64,000 bases of DNA, taken from the NCBI GenBank assembly GCA_005784505.1, contig VCAZ01000186.1, positions 341,993 through 405,992 on the forward strand, written 5' to 3'. The notes beneath the pieces were generated by a model. That model worked only from the letters and a program-made list of their open reading frames with translations. It searched no databases and was not told the origin of the DNA. The translations under genes were made by a program, and so were the position numbers. The DNA comes from Bagarius yarrelli (taxonomy: Eukaryota; Chordata; Actinopteri; Siluriformes; Sisoridae). Below are positions 1 through 12,616 of the stretch, piece by piece; the first letter of the stretch is position 1, and each line of letters starts with the position of its first letter.

Positions 1-68
1 GAGGGGGGGAGAAAGAGGGAGGGGGGGGGGAGGGGGAGAAAGAGGGAGAGAGGGAAAGACAGAGAGAG
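1..68. repeat. Purine-rich (G/GA) tract
   Basis: An almost pure A/G stretch of G runs and GAGA at the window edge. It is a simple repeat with no coding signal, and its left end is outside the window. Confidence 0.8.
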
Positions 69-419
69 CGTTTTCCAATCCCTTCTTTTTGTGCTGTGTG
101 GTTGGATGTGATGTTTAGTGTCCACACATCAGGATTTTCCTTGAGCATCTGGATGGGAATTGAACCCATGACCTGGGTGACCTGGGCTGCCACTGTCTCT
201 GTTTTTATAAACGAATCAATCCCACTGTATTAATGAAGAGTCTTCTATAATAGCGAGCGTACAGTGTTTTATTCCTCTTATCCCTCTTTGTACACGCCCC
301 TCTGAACCAGCTGTTACTGTAGAATTACTGACCAATCAGAATACAGAATTCTTATTACACGTGATGAATATTATAATTCTTTTTTTCAGTGAACGTTGTG
401 TTTTTTTCTGTTTTTATAG

Positions 420-505
420 ACGTGTCGTGTGTGTCTGAGGGTAAAGCCGGTGTAGAGACGAGGCAACATCATCGTCTGAGTCTCAGAGCCGTACAGCACA
501 GCAAG
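420..505 (+). other. Exon-like segment, unassigned
   Basis: An 86-nt segment follows a pyrimidine-rich stretch ending TTTTTATAG and precedes GTACGA. Only one of the three frames is open across it, containing VSEGKAGVETRQHHRLSLR. It lies on the same strand as tiam2 and could be an upstream exon, but I do not recognise the peptide. A chance open segment is quite possible. Confidence 0.2.
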
Positions 506-533
506 GTACGATTCCACCTTAAACTACAGGGAA

Positions 534-1400
534 CCATCACTCATTCACTCACTCACTCATTTATCGTTCATTCATTCACTCACTCATCGTTCATTCATTC
601 GTTCACTCACTCATTCATCGTTCACTCACTCACCGCTCACTCATTCATTCATCGTTCATTCACTCACTCATCGTTCATTCATTCACTCACTCATTCACTC
701 ATTCATCGTTCATTCATTCACTCGCTCATTCATCGTTCATTCATTCACTCGCTCATTCATCGTTCACTCTTTCATTCACTCGCTCATTCATCGTTCATTC
801 ATTCACTCGCTCATTCATCGTTCATTCATCGTCCCTCACTCACCGTTCACTCATTCACTCATTCATCGTTCATTCATTCACTCATTCCTCATCCATTCAG
901 CATTCACTTATCACTTACTTACTCATTAATCATTTATTTACTCAATCATTCATCATTAATTCATCACTCATTCATTCATTTAGATAATTACTCACTCACT
1001 TATTAATCATTAAGTTAGTATTCACTTATTCGTTCACTCACTTATTTATTTTTGGTCATTCATTTATCAATTATTCATCAGTTACTCACTCCTTCACCCA
1101 TTAATCATTCACTCACTCATTCATCATTAATGCATCACTTATTAATCATTTCTTTATAACTCATTCATGCACTTACATTCATTCAATTACTCATCATTAA
1201 TCACTCACTTATTCATTTTTTATTTATTCATTCAGTATTCGCTCACTCACTCTCTCACTTACTCATCTATCATTTATCACTCTGTTACTCATCAATCACC
1301 CCTCTCACTCATATATTCACCTCCATCACTCCTCACGCTATCATCCCCACCTATTCACCACATCATTCTCTCTGCACCTTCAATCACAACATTTTTTACT
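534..1400. repeat. Degenerate TCAT/CACT tetranucleotide array
   Basis: About 0.87 kb of ATTC/ACTC-type tetranucleotides (CATTCATTCACTCACT and the variant CATTCATCGTTCATTC). The first half has a higher-order period of roughly 27-31 bases and the array decays towards its right end. The open frame through it, rich in His, Ser, Phe and Thr, is a by-product of the repeat. Confidence 0.85.
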
Positions 1401-1461
1401 CACTGATCACCTACATCAGATAATCAGTGAAGAGTTTATACAGGAATAACGTGTTACTTGG

Positions 1462-1462
<1 letters not shown>

Positions 1463-1512
<50 letters not shown>
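1463..1512. repeat. (TG)n microsatellite
   Basis: About 25 perfect TG units, followed about 100 bases later by a shorter CA tract near 1617-1655 that could pair with it. Confidence 0.95.
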
Positions 1513-1514
<2 letters not shown>

Positions 1515-2027
1515 CTGCAGCTGTGCCGTTGTCTGATTGTTATGATTAGTTATCACTCGCTCATTTACTCTTCTTACCGCTTCACGACATTTCTGCTGCT
1601 TGCTAATTACCTTCTCACACACGCGCACGCACACACACACGTGCACACACACACAGTTGTATTGCGCCCACACACTCAGAGATGGGGTACTAAGGGGTTG
1701 GCAGTGTTGTTTTTTTTTTATCCTGAGTAGAGTAAAAAGCTGAGTAAGTTGGTAGACAAGAACTGAGCTGAATGGAGACAGTGTGAGACAGAACTCGGTG
1801 TCTCAGTGTTGCAGAATAACGCTGGTGTGTTCTTCTGATGTAGCTGACGAGGATCTGATCTGATCTCCTGTAGATGGATGTAGCGAGAGGGTTTATGAGG
1901 TCAGAGCCAATCATGTGAGCACAGCATGTGACACCAGCATGGCCGCTCATTCCGTCTTAGAACATCAGCTGGGAGACGTCCTTGTCCTGAACCTCATGCG
2001 TTTATCACTCCCTTTTCTGTCCATCTG

Positions 2028-2100
2028 AGCAGTTAAAGGGTTAAGGGCCTTGCTTAGGGGCCCAGCAGTGGGAACCGGGTGGTGTTGGGAATAAAACCTA
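2028..2100 (-). mobile_element. SINE fragment (family A)
   Basis: Contains GGGTTAAGGGCCTTGCTTAG followed by a GGGCCCAGCAGTGG-like segment and GGTGTTGGGA. This is the central block of a tRNA-derived fish SINE seen repeatedly in this window. It is truncated and lacks both the tRNA head and the tail. Confidence 0.65.
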
Positions 2101-2408
2101 TAAACTATCTTTGTTTATTTTTTGAAATATTATGAAATCTCGCCTTTATGCACAGAATAACAGTCTCTGGGGTTCTTCGAGTTTTTTCTGTAGGTTGGGT
2201 TCTCAGTGAGACGTTTGTGTATTTTGAGTTCCGCTGTGTTTGAGTTGCTTTAAAGGAAAGGTAATAAACGGAGGATACTGAGGGCAGTGATCAATACTCA
2301 GCCTGGAGTATCCCTGAAAAATATTTAAGGGTTAAAATAGTTACATTTTAGGAAAAAGTGCTTTAAATTTACACATAAAGGTAAGTTTGATATTCACTAA
2401 AGATTTAA

Positions 2409-2410
<2 letters not shown>

Positions 2411-2460
<50 letters not shown>
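2411..2460. repeat. (GT)n microsatellite
   Basis: Twenty-five uninterrupted GT units. Confidence 0.95.
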
Positions 2461-2462
<2 letters not shown>

Positions 2463-2754
2463 GGTGTTTGAGACCTGTCTGCTTGTAGGTCGAGGCGGTG
2501 GATTAAACTCCTCGCGCTCTCTCTGCCCTTTTTATTTACTCGTAGCGAGTTCTATTATCCTCCGCGTGAGTGTGTGTGCTGATGGCGTGACTCTACAGAG
2601 AGATGCTATAATCTGATTTAATCTCCACACTCACTGCGCTGGCTTCATCCTCAGAGTGTAAACCAGAGAAACCGAGACCAGAACCTGCTCCGACAGCAAC
2701 ACGTGACCGGAATCGCTTGCTAACTAGTTTTTATTCCTGTATTATTTTTCTACG

Positions 2755-3125
2755 TTTTTTCATCTCCTCATATAGCCACTTTTTCCCGCTTTACTTTCTC
2801 TTTATTGTTGTATTGTGCTGGTGGTCCTGATGGTGAGAAGATGGTTGGTCTTGTCTGTCCATCATTAATACACTGACACGTTTAATTCTACCACATTTAT
2901 CTGGTGTGGGTTTTTTTTTCTCAGTCACCTTTTAAAAATGATGCCTCTCAAACTGCGCTCTGTGGTCAAAACTCCGCCCACTGATGTCATCATTTCCCGC
3001 TGGTGATCTTTTTGAAGGCGTCACTGAACCAAGCTTTAATCGGTAGAAAAGTGCAGCACGGTTCCTGAGTGGACTTGAGCGAAAACACAGTACCTGTTTA
3101 ATTCTCTCGATCAACACACAGCCAC
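2755..3125 (+). repeat. Dispersed repeat X, fullest copy
   Basis: The first part (CTTTATTGTTGTATTGTGCT, GGTGGTCCTGATG, CTTTTAAAAATG) recurs at 13600-13800. The last part (CTTTTTGAAGGCG, CGGTAGA, GCACGGTTCCTGA, GTTTAATTCTCT) recurs at 5660-5795. The two partial copies therefore cover the two halves of this one. It is most likely a transposon-derived family. I see no coding capacity and cannot name the superfamily. Confidence 0.6.
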
Positions 3126-3178
3126 GAGCCGAATAATCATCTCTGATGAATACAACCTCAGAGCCTGAGCCAGCTCTA

Positions 3179-3180
<2 letters not shown>

Positions 3181-3224
<44 letters not shown>
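3181..3224. repeat. (AC)n microsatellite
   Basis: Twenty-two AC units inside or next to dispersed repeat X. Confidence 0.95.
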
Positions 3225-3227
<3 letters not shown>

Positions 3228-3544
3228 TCTGTGCCAGCTCCCACAGCTGAGAGGAATGAGCACGATGCCAGATCCATCTGTTGGAAATTCTAGCAGGGGA
3301 TCTCAAGTTGATTAAAGTTCTGAATTGAGAGTGGTGATAAAGTGAAACATCAAAGGCGTTTAGATGAAAATGATTATACAGCTGTTAATTATTATAACGA
3401 GAATAAATTCTAATTGGATAATTGTGTGTCACAGGCTGATGTTGCTGTAGCTGTTTAGTCTCCTGGTTGATGGTGTTTGGTGTAAATGGAGTCCTGGAAG
3501 AGGAAGTCGGGTGTATCAGCTGTGCTCTCTGTTAATTTGTGTGT

Positions 3545-3581
<37 letters not shown>

Positions 3582-3721
3582 ATTGAGCTTTAAACAGAAG
3601 ATGGCAGTGTAGTGGAATCGCTTCACCTCAGAGATGAATCACAGCATGTCACAGTTTTACTGCCGCAGGACAGAACACATTCCTCTGAGCAACCGCCACC
3701 ACTCGCACCACACCACCACCC

Positions 3722-3726
<5 letters not shown>

Positions 3727-3776
<50 letters not shown>

Positions 3777-4002
3777 TCTCTCTCTCTCTTCTCTCTCTCT
3801 CTCCCCTCTCTCTCTCTCTCTCTCCCTCCTCCCTCTCCCTTCCCTCTCTTTCCTCTTCCTCTCCCTCTCTTTTTCTCTCTCCCCCTCCCCTTTTCCATCT
3901 CTCTCTCTCCCACTCCTCTCTCTCCCTCTCCCTCCCTCCCCTCTCTTCCAAACACTCCTCTCTCCTCTCCCTCTCCTCCTCCCTTCTCTCTCTCTCTCTC
4001 CC

Positions 4003-4037
<35 letters not shown>

Positions 4038-4237
4038 TTTCCCCTCTCCTCTCTATCTTTCTCTCTCCTCTCTCCCTATCCCTCTCTCTCCCCTCTCTTT
4101 CTCGCGCAATCTCCCTTCTCTTTCTCTCTCTCTCGCTCTCCTCTCTCTCTCCCTCTCCCTCTTCCTCTCTCCCTCCTCTCTCTTCTCTTCTCTATCTCTC
4201 TCTACTCTTCCTCTCTCTCTCCATCTCTCTCTCTCTC

Positions 4238-4275
<38 letters not shown>

Positions 4276-4367
4276 CCCTCTCTCTTCTCTCTCCTCTCTC
4301 TCTCTTCCTCTCTCTTTGCTCCCTCTCTCTCCCTCTCCTCTCTCGTCTCTCCTCTATCTCTCTCTCC

Positions 4368-4423
<56 letters not shown>

Positions 4424-4475
4424 TCTCTCTCTCTCCTCTCCCCGTGTATCTATCTCTCTCTCTCTCTCGTGTATG
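3727..4475. repeat. 0.75 kb CT-rich polypyrimidine tract
   Basis: Nearly continuous (CT)n with CCT and CTTT interruptions, so almost no purines on the + strand over about 750 bases. Long Ser/Leu/Pro open frames on + and Arg/Glu frames on - follow from the composition and are not genes. The mirror-symmetric homopurine/homopyrimidine character could support triplex DNA. Confidence 0.9.
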
Positions 4476-5659
4476 TGTTTAATAAACCACACATTACTTC
4501 CAGAAACTCTGAAAGTGTTTTTTTCTAACTCAGTCTTATATATTTTACTAATCTCTGATTGGTCGATGCAAACAGTTCTGACATCAGACTGCAGCTTTGT
4601 CCTGATAGGTTTCCCAACGTCTCCATAGCACCAAGTCATCCACAGGGACTTGAACTTAATACGGCTGAAACTATAAATGGTGAAGTTTGCTTCTCATGTG
4701 TGTAAGGAGTCTCCAGTGTCAGCAGATATTTTACTGCATCTTGAAATGATATCTGATGCTGATGATTTTAAGAGAACTGATAAATGACTGTAACAGTGTT
4801 TTCCTGTCATGTGACCTGCTGTACTGTGCCGCTGGTGAGCGTCCTGCTGGTCCTGCTGGTTTAAATGTGTGCAGAACAGCCATTATGTTATTGAGAGACG
4901 AGGGCTCTTGGCAGTGTTCACATACAGATGTGGAAGCTGCTGAGGCTTGCGGTGGTCAGCTCAACCCTACCCAGATGTTTCCCAGCATACACCTGGCCAG
5001 GGCTTTTCTTTGCCTTTGACAGCTATTGATGTGGAGATTTCTGTGAGCATTGGTTCCTCTCTGTACCACTGCCTATGTTTACAGAAGCTGCTAGTGATCA
5101 ATAGATTCTGACATGAAGCCCTGGAGGCATGAAGAATCGAAGGGACGTCCGTGAACTCACACTGCATCAGATGAGACTGGAGAAGAGAATAGAGCAGGTC
5201 TGTGAAGGTGAATCAAACATCATGGCGGATTTCAGCGCAGTGAAACTCAGGAGAAAGGGCTGCGCTCTGAGCCGGAGGACGTGGCGTCAGACTCGGGTCG
5301 TCTGGAGATTCCTGTACAGACTCACCTGCAGGGTAAGCGTGAGTCAGCGGCGTCTCCGTACAACGTTTTTTATTCTGGTCTCAAACCTGCAGGTATGAGT
5401 CCTGATCCTGACCTGATGCCGCATTTAAACTGCATGTCTCGATGCCCAATTTAGAATTTGTAACTCTCCAATTTTTCTGACTTCCTGTGCTACTACATCT
5501 TCTGACCCGTATCGATATCTGCTTTTACACTACACAGCAAAACAACCCCAAGATGGACGTACTGACCAGAAACGGAAGTTTAAAAACGGCGTGATAATCA
5601 ACAGACGCCAGTGAACGAAGACCAGATGATCATTCAGCGTTTTACTTTCACATCATATT

Positions 5660-5795
5660 TCCACTCGTGACCCATTCGTGATCCTTTTTGAAGGCGTTCG
5701 CTGAACCAAAATTTTATTCGGTAGAGAAAAGTGCGGCACGGTTCCTGATGTAGACTTCAGCGAGAACACAGGACCCGTTTAATTCTCTTGTGCTT
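5660..5795 (+). repeat. Dispersed repeat X, right-half copy
   Basis: Shares CTTTTTGAAGGCG, CTGAACCAA, CGGTAGA, GCACGGTTCCTGA and GTTTAATTCTCT, in that order and with similar spacing, with 3005-3115. Confidence 0.6.
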
Positions 5796-7031
5796 AAAAA
5801 AGTATGTGCACCCCTTGACCATTATTGTTCTAGATTGATTCTTCTTCAGTTTGACGTTATCTTGAGCTTCACTCTTTCCTTCTGTGAAGGACTTCCGCTG
5901 TTAAGAAGACTCCAGTTCAGTTTCATCCTGGAATTCTAAACTGCACAAGGAATTGTGGGTAATTTATCTCAGATCAAATCTGTCTGCTTTTGGGTTGTAT
6001 TCAGAAAGTAGGATATGTTTTTGACGGATTGAGGGTGAAGAACCGCCAACATGCTAAAGAGAAGAACATTTGCGTATTCGTCCTCTTCTCTCCCACCTCC
6101 ACCTGCTCATATTTTTAGGTGTGTGTGTGTGTTTTTCAGTTCTGCATCACAACGGTGTCAAAAGCATCAGAAAATGACTCATCTCACTGTACGTGCAGGT
6201 CTGCGCGCTCGCAAATCGCACTTCCCAGAGTAATGTACGCTTCTCACAGCGTTCCGTTGGTCCTGCAGCGCTTTTTCCTGCGGTGTGTTGAATGCAGCGT
6301 TCCTGCTCATCCTTACCCGCATTTAAAAAAGTCTCTTGGCAAAACCCTAACGTCAGCAGGGGGCGCGGTTCACATGTGGAATTAAGCGCTGAGTTTTGCT
6401 AAAATAATCAGTGACAATATGACACGTTGATGACATCACAGTTTTTTTTATTTTATATTCATTTTATTTTTTATTTTATTTTATAGTTACACAATCCAGT
6501 TTCATACATCCTTTAAACACTGTGTGTGTGTGTGTGTGTGTGCGCGGGTAATGTGTAAACATTTACTCTGGATGCATCTTAGCTGTTCGTATTTGTGCAG
6601 ACGTGTGTGTGTGTGTGAGAACCGGTGTCTAATCTTTAATTAATGAATGATATAATGAGCTCCTGGGAGGCACAGCGATCATGACTACGGTCCCGTTTTC
6701 ACTCTACATCTTTTCTCATTCTCTCTCTTCATCATTCTTTCCCTTTTCCCTTTTTCTTTTTTGCTCCCGTTTTTTTATGCGTCTCTGGAGCGGCTGTGCA
6801 CTAATTAGAGAACTCTGCAGGCTTTTACTGAGACTCGTGACTCACACACAGCTTTGTACTCTCTCACCAGATTCTGCTAGTGTGTACACACACACACACA
6901 CACACACACACAACATACACACACACACACACAACATACACATTGTACACAACATACAAAAAACTCAGTGCTCACCAAGGTCACTTGTTTTCTTGGTGTC
7001 ATTTTTTGAAATCTCAGAATGATAGTTGCGT

Positions 7032-7032
<1 letters not shown>

Positions 7033-7082
<50 letters not shown>
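7033..7082. repeat. (CA)n microsatellite
   Basis: About 25 CA units. A broken CA tract also lies about 100 bases upstream at 6888-6950. Confidence 0.95.
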
Positions 7083-7086
<4 letters not shown>

Positions 7087-7381
7087 TGTTAGATAATTAG
7101 GAATAAATTTCAGAATGAAATGTTTCCCCAATTCTAACTCCAAACCTCCATTGTTGCTTTAATTATTTTACTTTTTTATCCTCTTCATTTCCTAAAAATC
7201 TTCCAAACATTCACAGTAAATCAGGACGGACCCTCTTATAGTCCACACACTGTCCCCAGGGGGTCAGGAGGGGGCGCCAAAACTGACTTTGTCCCCAGGC
7301 GCTGATACCCTCAGCTACACCACTGTAAGTCTAAATCCATGTGTGACGATGGAAATGCTGACACAGCTCTCTCGCGCTCTG

Positions 7382-7421
<40 letters not shown>

Positions 7422-7689
7422 CCCAAATAGCACTAATCGATTATTTTTTTTTTGCTATTTTAGGACCTTTTTTTTTGTTTTTTGCCTAGAAACAGGATCT
7501 CGGCCAAAAAGACAGAACCGAACATGAAGGTTTATATAATCTGATCAGCGAGTGTGTGTTTATCAGGTCGGACAGTCAGATACACTCGTTGTAGAACCTG
7601 CAGCAGGTCTGGATTTTGGTAAAGGAAGAGTCCTGATCTGTCCCATTGTCTTCAGGGTTGGGGCGTGGGGTCCACTTTGACACTGTGCC

Positions 7690-7810
7690 CCTGTAGCAGA
7701 GAGGATTAAGGGACATGCTGAAGGGCCCAACAGTGGCAGGTTGGCGGTGCTGGGCTTAAACCCTGATCTTCTGATTCACAATCCAGAGCATTAACTGTTC
7801 AAGTCTCCAG
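7690..7810 (-). mobile_element. SINE (family A), reverse orientation, partial
   Basis: Matches the complement of the family-A body and head: GGATTAAGGGACATGCTGAA, GGGCCCAACAGTGGCAG, TTGGCGGTGCTGGG and a degraded tRNA B-box complement. The tail block (TTATCCAGAGCGACTTAC type) is missing. Confidence 0.7.
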
Positions 7811-8039
7811 TGAACCAGAGTTCACACCGCTTCCTCTTCACACCGATTCCTTCCCCTTTAATACACATTTGATTTCCTGTCTTGTGATCAGAGATTACAT
7901 TTTTTTATTGTCATGCATGCCGAGTAACGGGTGAGAGCAGCACATGGAGCTGATGTGAGGAGACACCAGATCTTCATCAGGACCTTGTTATTAATGTGAA
8001 CATGCAGGACTGAGTGACGCGTTCAGAGGGAAACGATCG

Positions 8040-8215
8040 ATTAGTGGTTTAACGTTTTGAACTTTTATCAGTAGATTGTGGGTTTAATTCCCAAGCCGAC
8101 ACTGGTGGGCCCCTGAGCAAGACCCCTAACCCTCAACTGCTCAGTTGTATATAAAACGATTTTGATGTAATTCACTGTATAAGAACATCTGACTAACCCC
8201 AGAAATGTAAATGTG
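8040..8215 (+). mobile_element. SINE (family A), tRNA-derived
   Basis: Has a tRNA-like head with a degraded B-box (GTGGGTTTAATTCCC), then CACTGGTGGGCCCCTGAGCA, CCCTAACCCTCAACTGCTCA and a diverged tail ending near AAATGTAAATGTG. The order agrees with other copies in the window. It is an old copy. Confidence 0.7.
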
Positions 8216-8280
8216 TTTACTCGTTTGTAGTGAATGCCTGATGATGAGGGTCAGTGGTTTACGGTAGTTTACACAGCCTG

Positions 8281-8395
8281 CTGACATCACTGACTACTGA
8301 CATCACTGACATCTCTGACATCTGACATCTGACATCACTGACATCACTGACCACTGACATCACTGACATCTCTGACATCACTGACATTTACTTAA
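8281..8395. repeat. TGACATCAC short tandem repeat
   Basis: Repeats of CTGACATCA, CTGACATCT and CTGACTA in a 9- to 13-base rhythm over about 115 bases. No function is evident. Confidence 0.8.
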
Positions 8396-8846
8396 TGAAT
8401 CATTATAGCAAAAAGCTCTTTTACTGATGTTTTCTTTACCGTTTTTAGCAGTTTCAGTACCGCTGATTTTTTACCCTTTCTCTTCTTTTGCTTTGTAATT
8501 CGAGGCACTGAAAAGCCTCGTTTTGCCCCTGAGCTAGAAGTCTATTTTATTCCAGATCTTTATGAATAAATGAAATGTTAAACTTTCCTCGTGTTTTTTT
8601 CAGTAAATTGAATTTCCCTCCTGAGCGATCCGCCTTTCTGTGTTTCTTTATATTGATAATGATTTAATACTTTAAATATAAAACACTTCAGTCGGGACGG
8701 GACGTTCATGACCTGCAAACAATTTTCTGCCCTCGTTACAAACCGCTTGACTTTATAGTGACGCGTCAGTGCAGTGAAGCTTGTTTTATCACTCATGCAG
8801 TTTCTTTTTCTCCATCATGTATCTCGACAGTCATTACAGAGCATCC

Positions 8847-8848
<2 letters not shown>

Positions 8849-8891
<43 letters not shown>
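8849..8891. repeat. (TG)n microsatellite
   Basis: About 21 TG units. Confidence 0.95.
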
Positions 8892-8892
<1 letters not shown>

Positions 8893-9346
8893 ACTTGATG
8901 GAAATATTGGCAACACTCCCAGCTGTTAAAATGTAAAGAGGTGCGTGAACCAGTAGCAGAACTGCTTAACATCCTACTCCTCAGTGTGATTCGCTGGTTT
9001 CCCTGAGGGGCGGAGCTTACACGCTTCAACTGTCTTCCACGTCGTCTCTGATCACAGATCATTCGAGTCAAACAGAAACACTAATAATACGCCGTCATCT
9101 GTAAATGGGTAGGGCGTAAAAATGGGGTGCCAATACTTTTAGTCCTGTGAAAACAGGCGGAATGTGAGATGATGGTGAATTCAGTGATTAAATATGTTTT
9201 TATTATTATTGGCAGTTTAATCTGTCCAGATTATTTGTCGATTCGGTCTCAGATGTTTTTTATTTGTGTTGTTTTTTATTGGTCAGTGAATATTTCACAC
9301 TCTGACTGATCGCCGCTGTGTGTGTGTGTGTGTGTGTGTGTTCCAG

Positions 9347-12300
9347 AGTGCGGAGACGGTGTTTGCTCTCTATCACTCCTGCCAGGACTCCTCCGTACGA
9401 CTGATGGAGGTTCAGACGGAGACGGCGCCCCCGGGCGGGACCCTGCTCAGAGCCTGTCCACGGCACATGTCCGTCAGCGAGAGACTACGCAAAGTGGTGC
9501 AGGAGTTAGTGGACACAGAGAAGTCCTACGTCAAGGTGAATCCCGCGAGTTCAGAGGAAGGAATCGAGCTAAAACCCTGAATACAGAGCTGCTTCAGAAG
9601 GGTTTCATTAACGTCCCACAGACAGGACATGAATAAATGATCTGCAGATCATGTTGAAATGTTGTAGAAACACACAGCTGCTGCAGAAGGACAAGTGTTT
9701 TTCTCCCTGATGTGCTGCGTTGGTGCTGCTGCGCTGTAATAAATCAGCCTAATGAGAATATTGCGTTTAATACAGCGACGGCCTGCCAACGCCACGCAGC
9801 CACTGCGATGTGGGCGGGACAGGTTTCCGTTACTCGAAAGGGGGGGGGGGGGGGGGGGTTGGGGGGGGGAGGGGCGAGTTGTCCCCTGGCTGAAATAAAA
9901 TGATGTGGGCTACAAAATTAAACGTACAATTTGTGTTAAACAGGAGTGTAAGGCGAGGTTCCACACTGACTTTCTTTCTGTTTGTTTCGTCAGGATTTGA
10001 GCTGTTTGTTGGAGATCTACCTGAAGCCCCTGCAGAAGGAGACGTTTCTCACACAGGATGAGGTAAAGCTAATCGTTAGCAGTGATGACACACACTTCCT
10101 GATCCCGCTCCTCTCCAGCTTTTTGTCACTAATGGCCGACATTTTTGACCTCACTGAACTGGAGTTCGATGAGACTCAGGAGAGCATTAAAGAGTCATTA
10201 GCACACATAGAGGACGTGTCCCTGCACACAGCGCTGCTCTGAATAACATGGTGACGAAGTGATAAACATTAAGTATTCGATGGCGTTACTGTGACCACAG
10301 CACCAGTTTAGTCTTTGTCTTTATTCTGATTGGTTGGTTGCTGTTGTATTCAGTGTTACTGAGATTCTCCATAATAAAGGAATCATTAATTTTCTTTAGA
10401 ACCTCTGAGGAACCTTGGAGGAACCCCCGCTCCTTTTTTTTTGAACTATCTCTTCCTGTTTTGTTTTGTTTTTTTTTGTTTGCGTCTCTGTGATATTTTT
10501 TCTGATGAGCTGTATTAAAATCTGTAGCTGTATAAAATAACTAGTTTTTTCTCGTCTCGTCCTGGTGTCTCCTTCTAGATGGAGAGTTTGTTTGGGAGTC
10601 TCCCTGAGATGCTGAACTTCCAGAAGGTGTTTCTGCAGACGTTGGAGGAGAGAATCGCTTCGACTCCAGACTTCGGCACGCTGCAGACGCCGGTGCAGTT
10701 CAGGGTAGGTCTCTTTCCTGCGTCTCCTGTAGTGGTGGTGTGAGTGGTGGTGTGTGTGACTGTGGGCGTGGCCTGTTCAGCTGCATTTCTGATTAAATTT
10801 TAAAACATAAGTAACTAAAGAAAATTGTGTAACTGATGAACTGAGAGTGACTGATTTAAGCCAGTGTTCCAGAGGCGATGAAACAGACGCGTGCAGAGAC
10901 TCCAGATCTGTCAGTAATGAAGATTTACACCAGAACTAACGGCTTAAAATGAAATGAAAATAAACAATTAACCCTCTCTGTGTCTCTCACTGTCCCTCCC
11001 TCTCTCTCTCTCTTTTCCTTTCTGTCTGTCTCTCATTCTTTCTTTCTGCCTTTTTCTGTCTGTCTCTTTATCTTTCTCTCTCCCTCTATCTGTCTCTCTC
11101 TGTTTTTCCTCCCACTCTTTCTGTCTTCCTCTCTGTCTCTCTTATTCCTCTTTTCTCCCTCTCTTCCCCCTCTATCTGTCTCACTCTGTGTCTCTTTTTG
11201 TCTCCCTCTGTCTGCCCCCCCCCTCTCTCTTTGTCCTTCTCTGTCTCTCTCTCTGTTCAGAAGTTGCTGTTTTCTCTCGGTGGCTCCTTCCTCTACTACG
11301 CCGATCACTTCAAACTCTACAGTGGATTTTGTGCCAATCACATCAAAGTCCAGAAGGTTCTTGAAAGAGGTACATGCTGACCCCCAGAACACGTTTGAGC
11401 TCCTTACAGTCGGGTCCCATTGTTTACATTAGATGATATTAAATGTGTTATTAGATGAGGATAAGTGCTAATACACACTCGATTGATACACGCAGTCGCG
11501 CAGTGAGAGTATTGGTGGGATTGATGGTGTCTGTGATATGGAAGCTCAGAATCTGCGGATAGCTGCAGTTGCAATAGCAGCCTCAGGATTAAACGTACTG
11601 ATGATGATCTTCTGCAGTGTGACTCCTCTTTAAAGTTAAGAAGATTCACACATTTAACTAATGGCTTTAAACGACGTTTGATCCCGGATGCAGGACGTCT
11701 GATCTATAATAATGGTCTAATCATTAAACTGAACCGCACAGTAAAACTAGGCTGTAGAACGGAACTAAATATAGCAGGATTAATGTGTGTAACGTTGGCG
11801 TGGTGTAGTCTCGGGCACGCTGCCCAGTGTGAAACGAAGGAAAGCGTGAGCTGCATCACGCCGCCTGGATTAATCGTCCCATCACAGGACCGGAGCGGCG
11901 TTACAGAGCTATAATGTGTGAACAACAACCTGGAGCTCTGACAAAACACCACAGACACCAGCACACTCATAGCTCTGACCTCACTGAAGTCTGGATATCC
12001 AGCAGTACGTGTGGTTTAAACTCCAACACCTCCAAGCTGCCACTGCGGGGCCCCTACACAAGGCCCTTAGTGTCCACCGGGGTCTCCCCAAAACACATGC
12101 TACCATTCAGATAGATGAGATGAAAGCGAGTCTCGCTCAATAACAGCGTCTGCTTCATGCTGAAAATGTAAATCACTTTATAAAATATCTATAAACCGAG
12201 CAGCGTCTCTAAATAACATCCCAACTTCCTGCAGAAAGACAGTCAACACCCTCCGACCAATCAGAGTCCAGACTGTGGTAGTGTTCATTATTAAACGTGC

Positions 12301-12577
12301 TCAGCAAATAAAATGGAATTGAAATGAGTCGAATGTGCAGAATAAAATAACACAATAACTGGCTACAGACCTGTGCTGGCCACGCCTCTGCTACACAGTG
12401 TGTGTGTGTGTATGATAGTACACACACACACACTCCCGAGCTGAGCGTGTGTGTGTCAGCAGTGTTAATTACACTTTTTCACACACTGCATACTGTGTTC
12501 ATGCAGAGATAACGATTTATTTTTTGGCCTATGTGTTAATTTGTGTTTGATGTGTGAGAGCAGTCGTAGTGCGAGCG

Positions 12578-12616
<39 letters not shown>

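Larger units (their letters stand above)
1..9346. other. Repeat-rich region upstream of the first recognised tiam2 exon
   Basis: I find no exon here that I can assign to a protein. The preceding parts of TIAM2 (PH-CC-Ex, Ras-binding and PDZ regions) were looked for by eye in open segments between AG and GT and not recognised. They may lie outside the window or be too diverged to see. The stretch is filled by tetranucleotide, CT and CA/TG repeats, SINE fragments and a dispersed repeat, listed separately. The longer open frames are translations of simple repeats. Confidence 0.5.

Noticed and set aside
389..1406. Long His/Ser/Phe-rich open frames on the + strand
   Set aside because: Translation of ATTC/ACTC tetranucleotides. 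Only the first 86 bases (420-505) look exon-like.
3612..4639. 338- and 282-residue Ser/Leu-rich frames and Arg/Glu frames opposite
   Set aside because: Overlapping frames all open because of (CT)n. No domain, no splice structure.
5129..5398. 89-residue open frame with a GTAAGC donor at 5335
   Set aside because: Coding-like composition (another frame reads SETQEKGLRSEPEDVASDSG), but I cannot match either frame to TIAM2 and the phase does not fit the next exon. It may be an unrecognised exon, but it is not supported.
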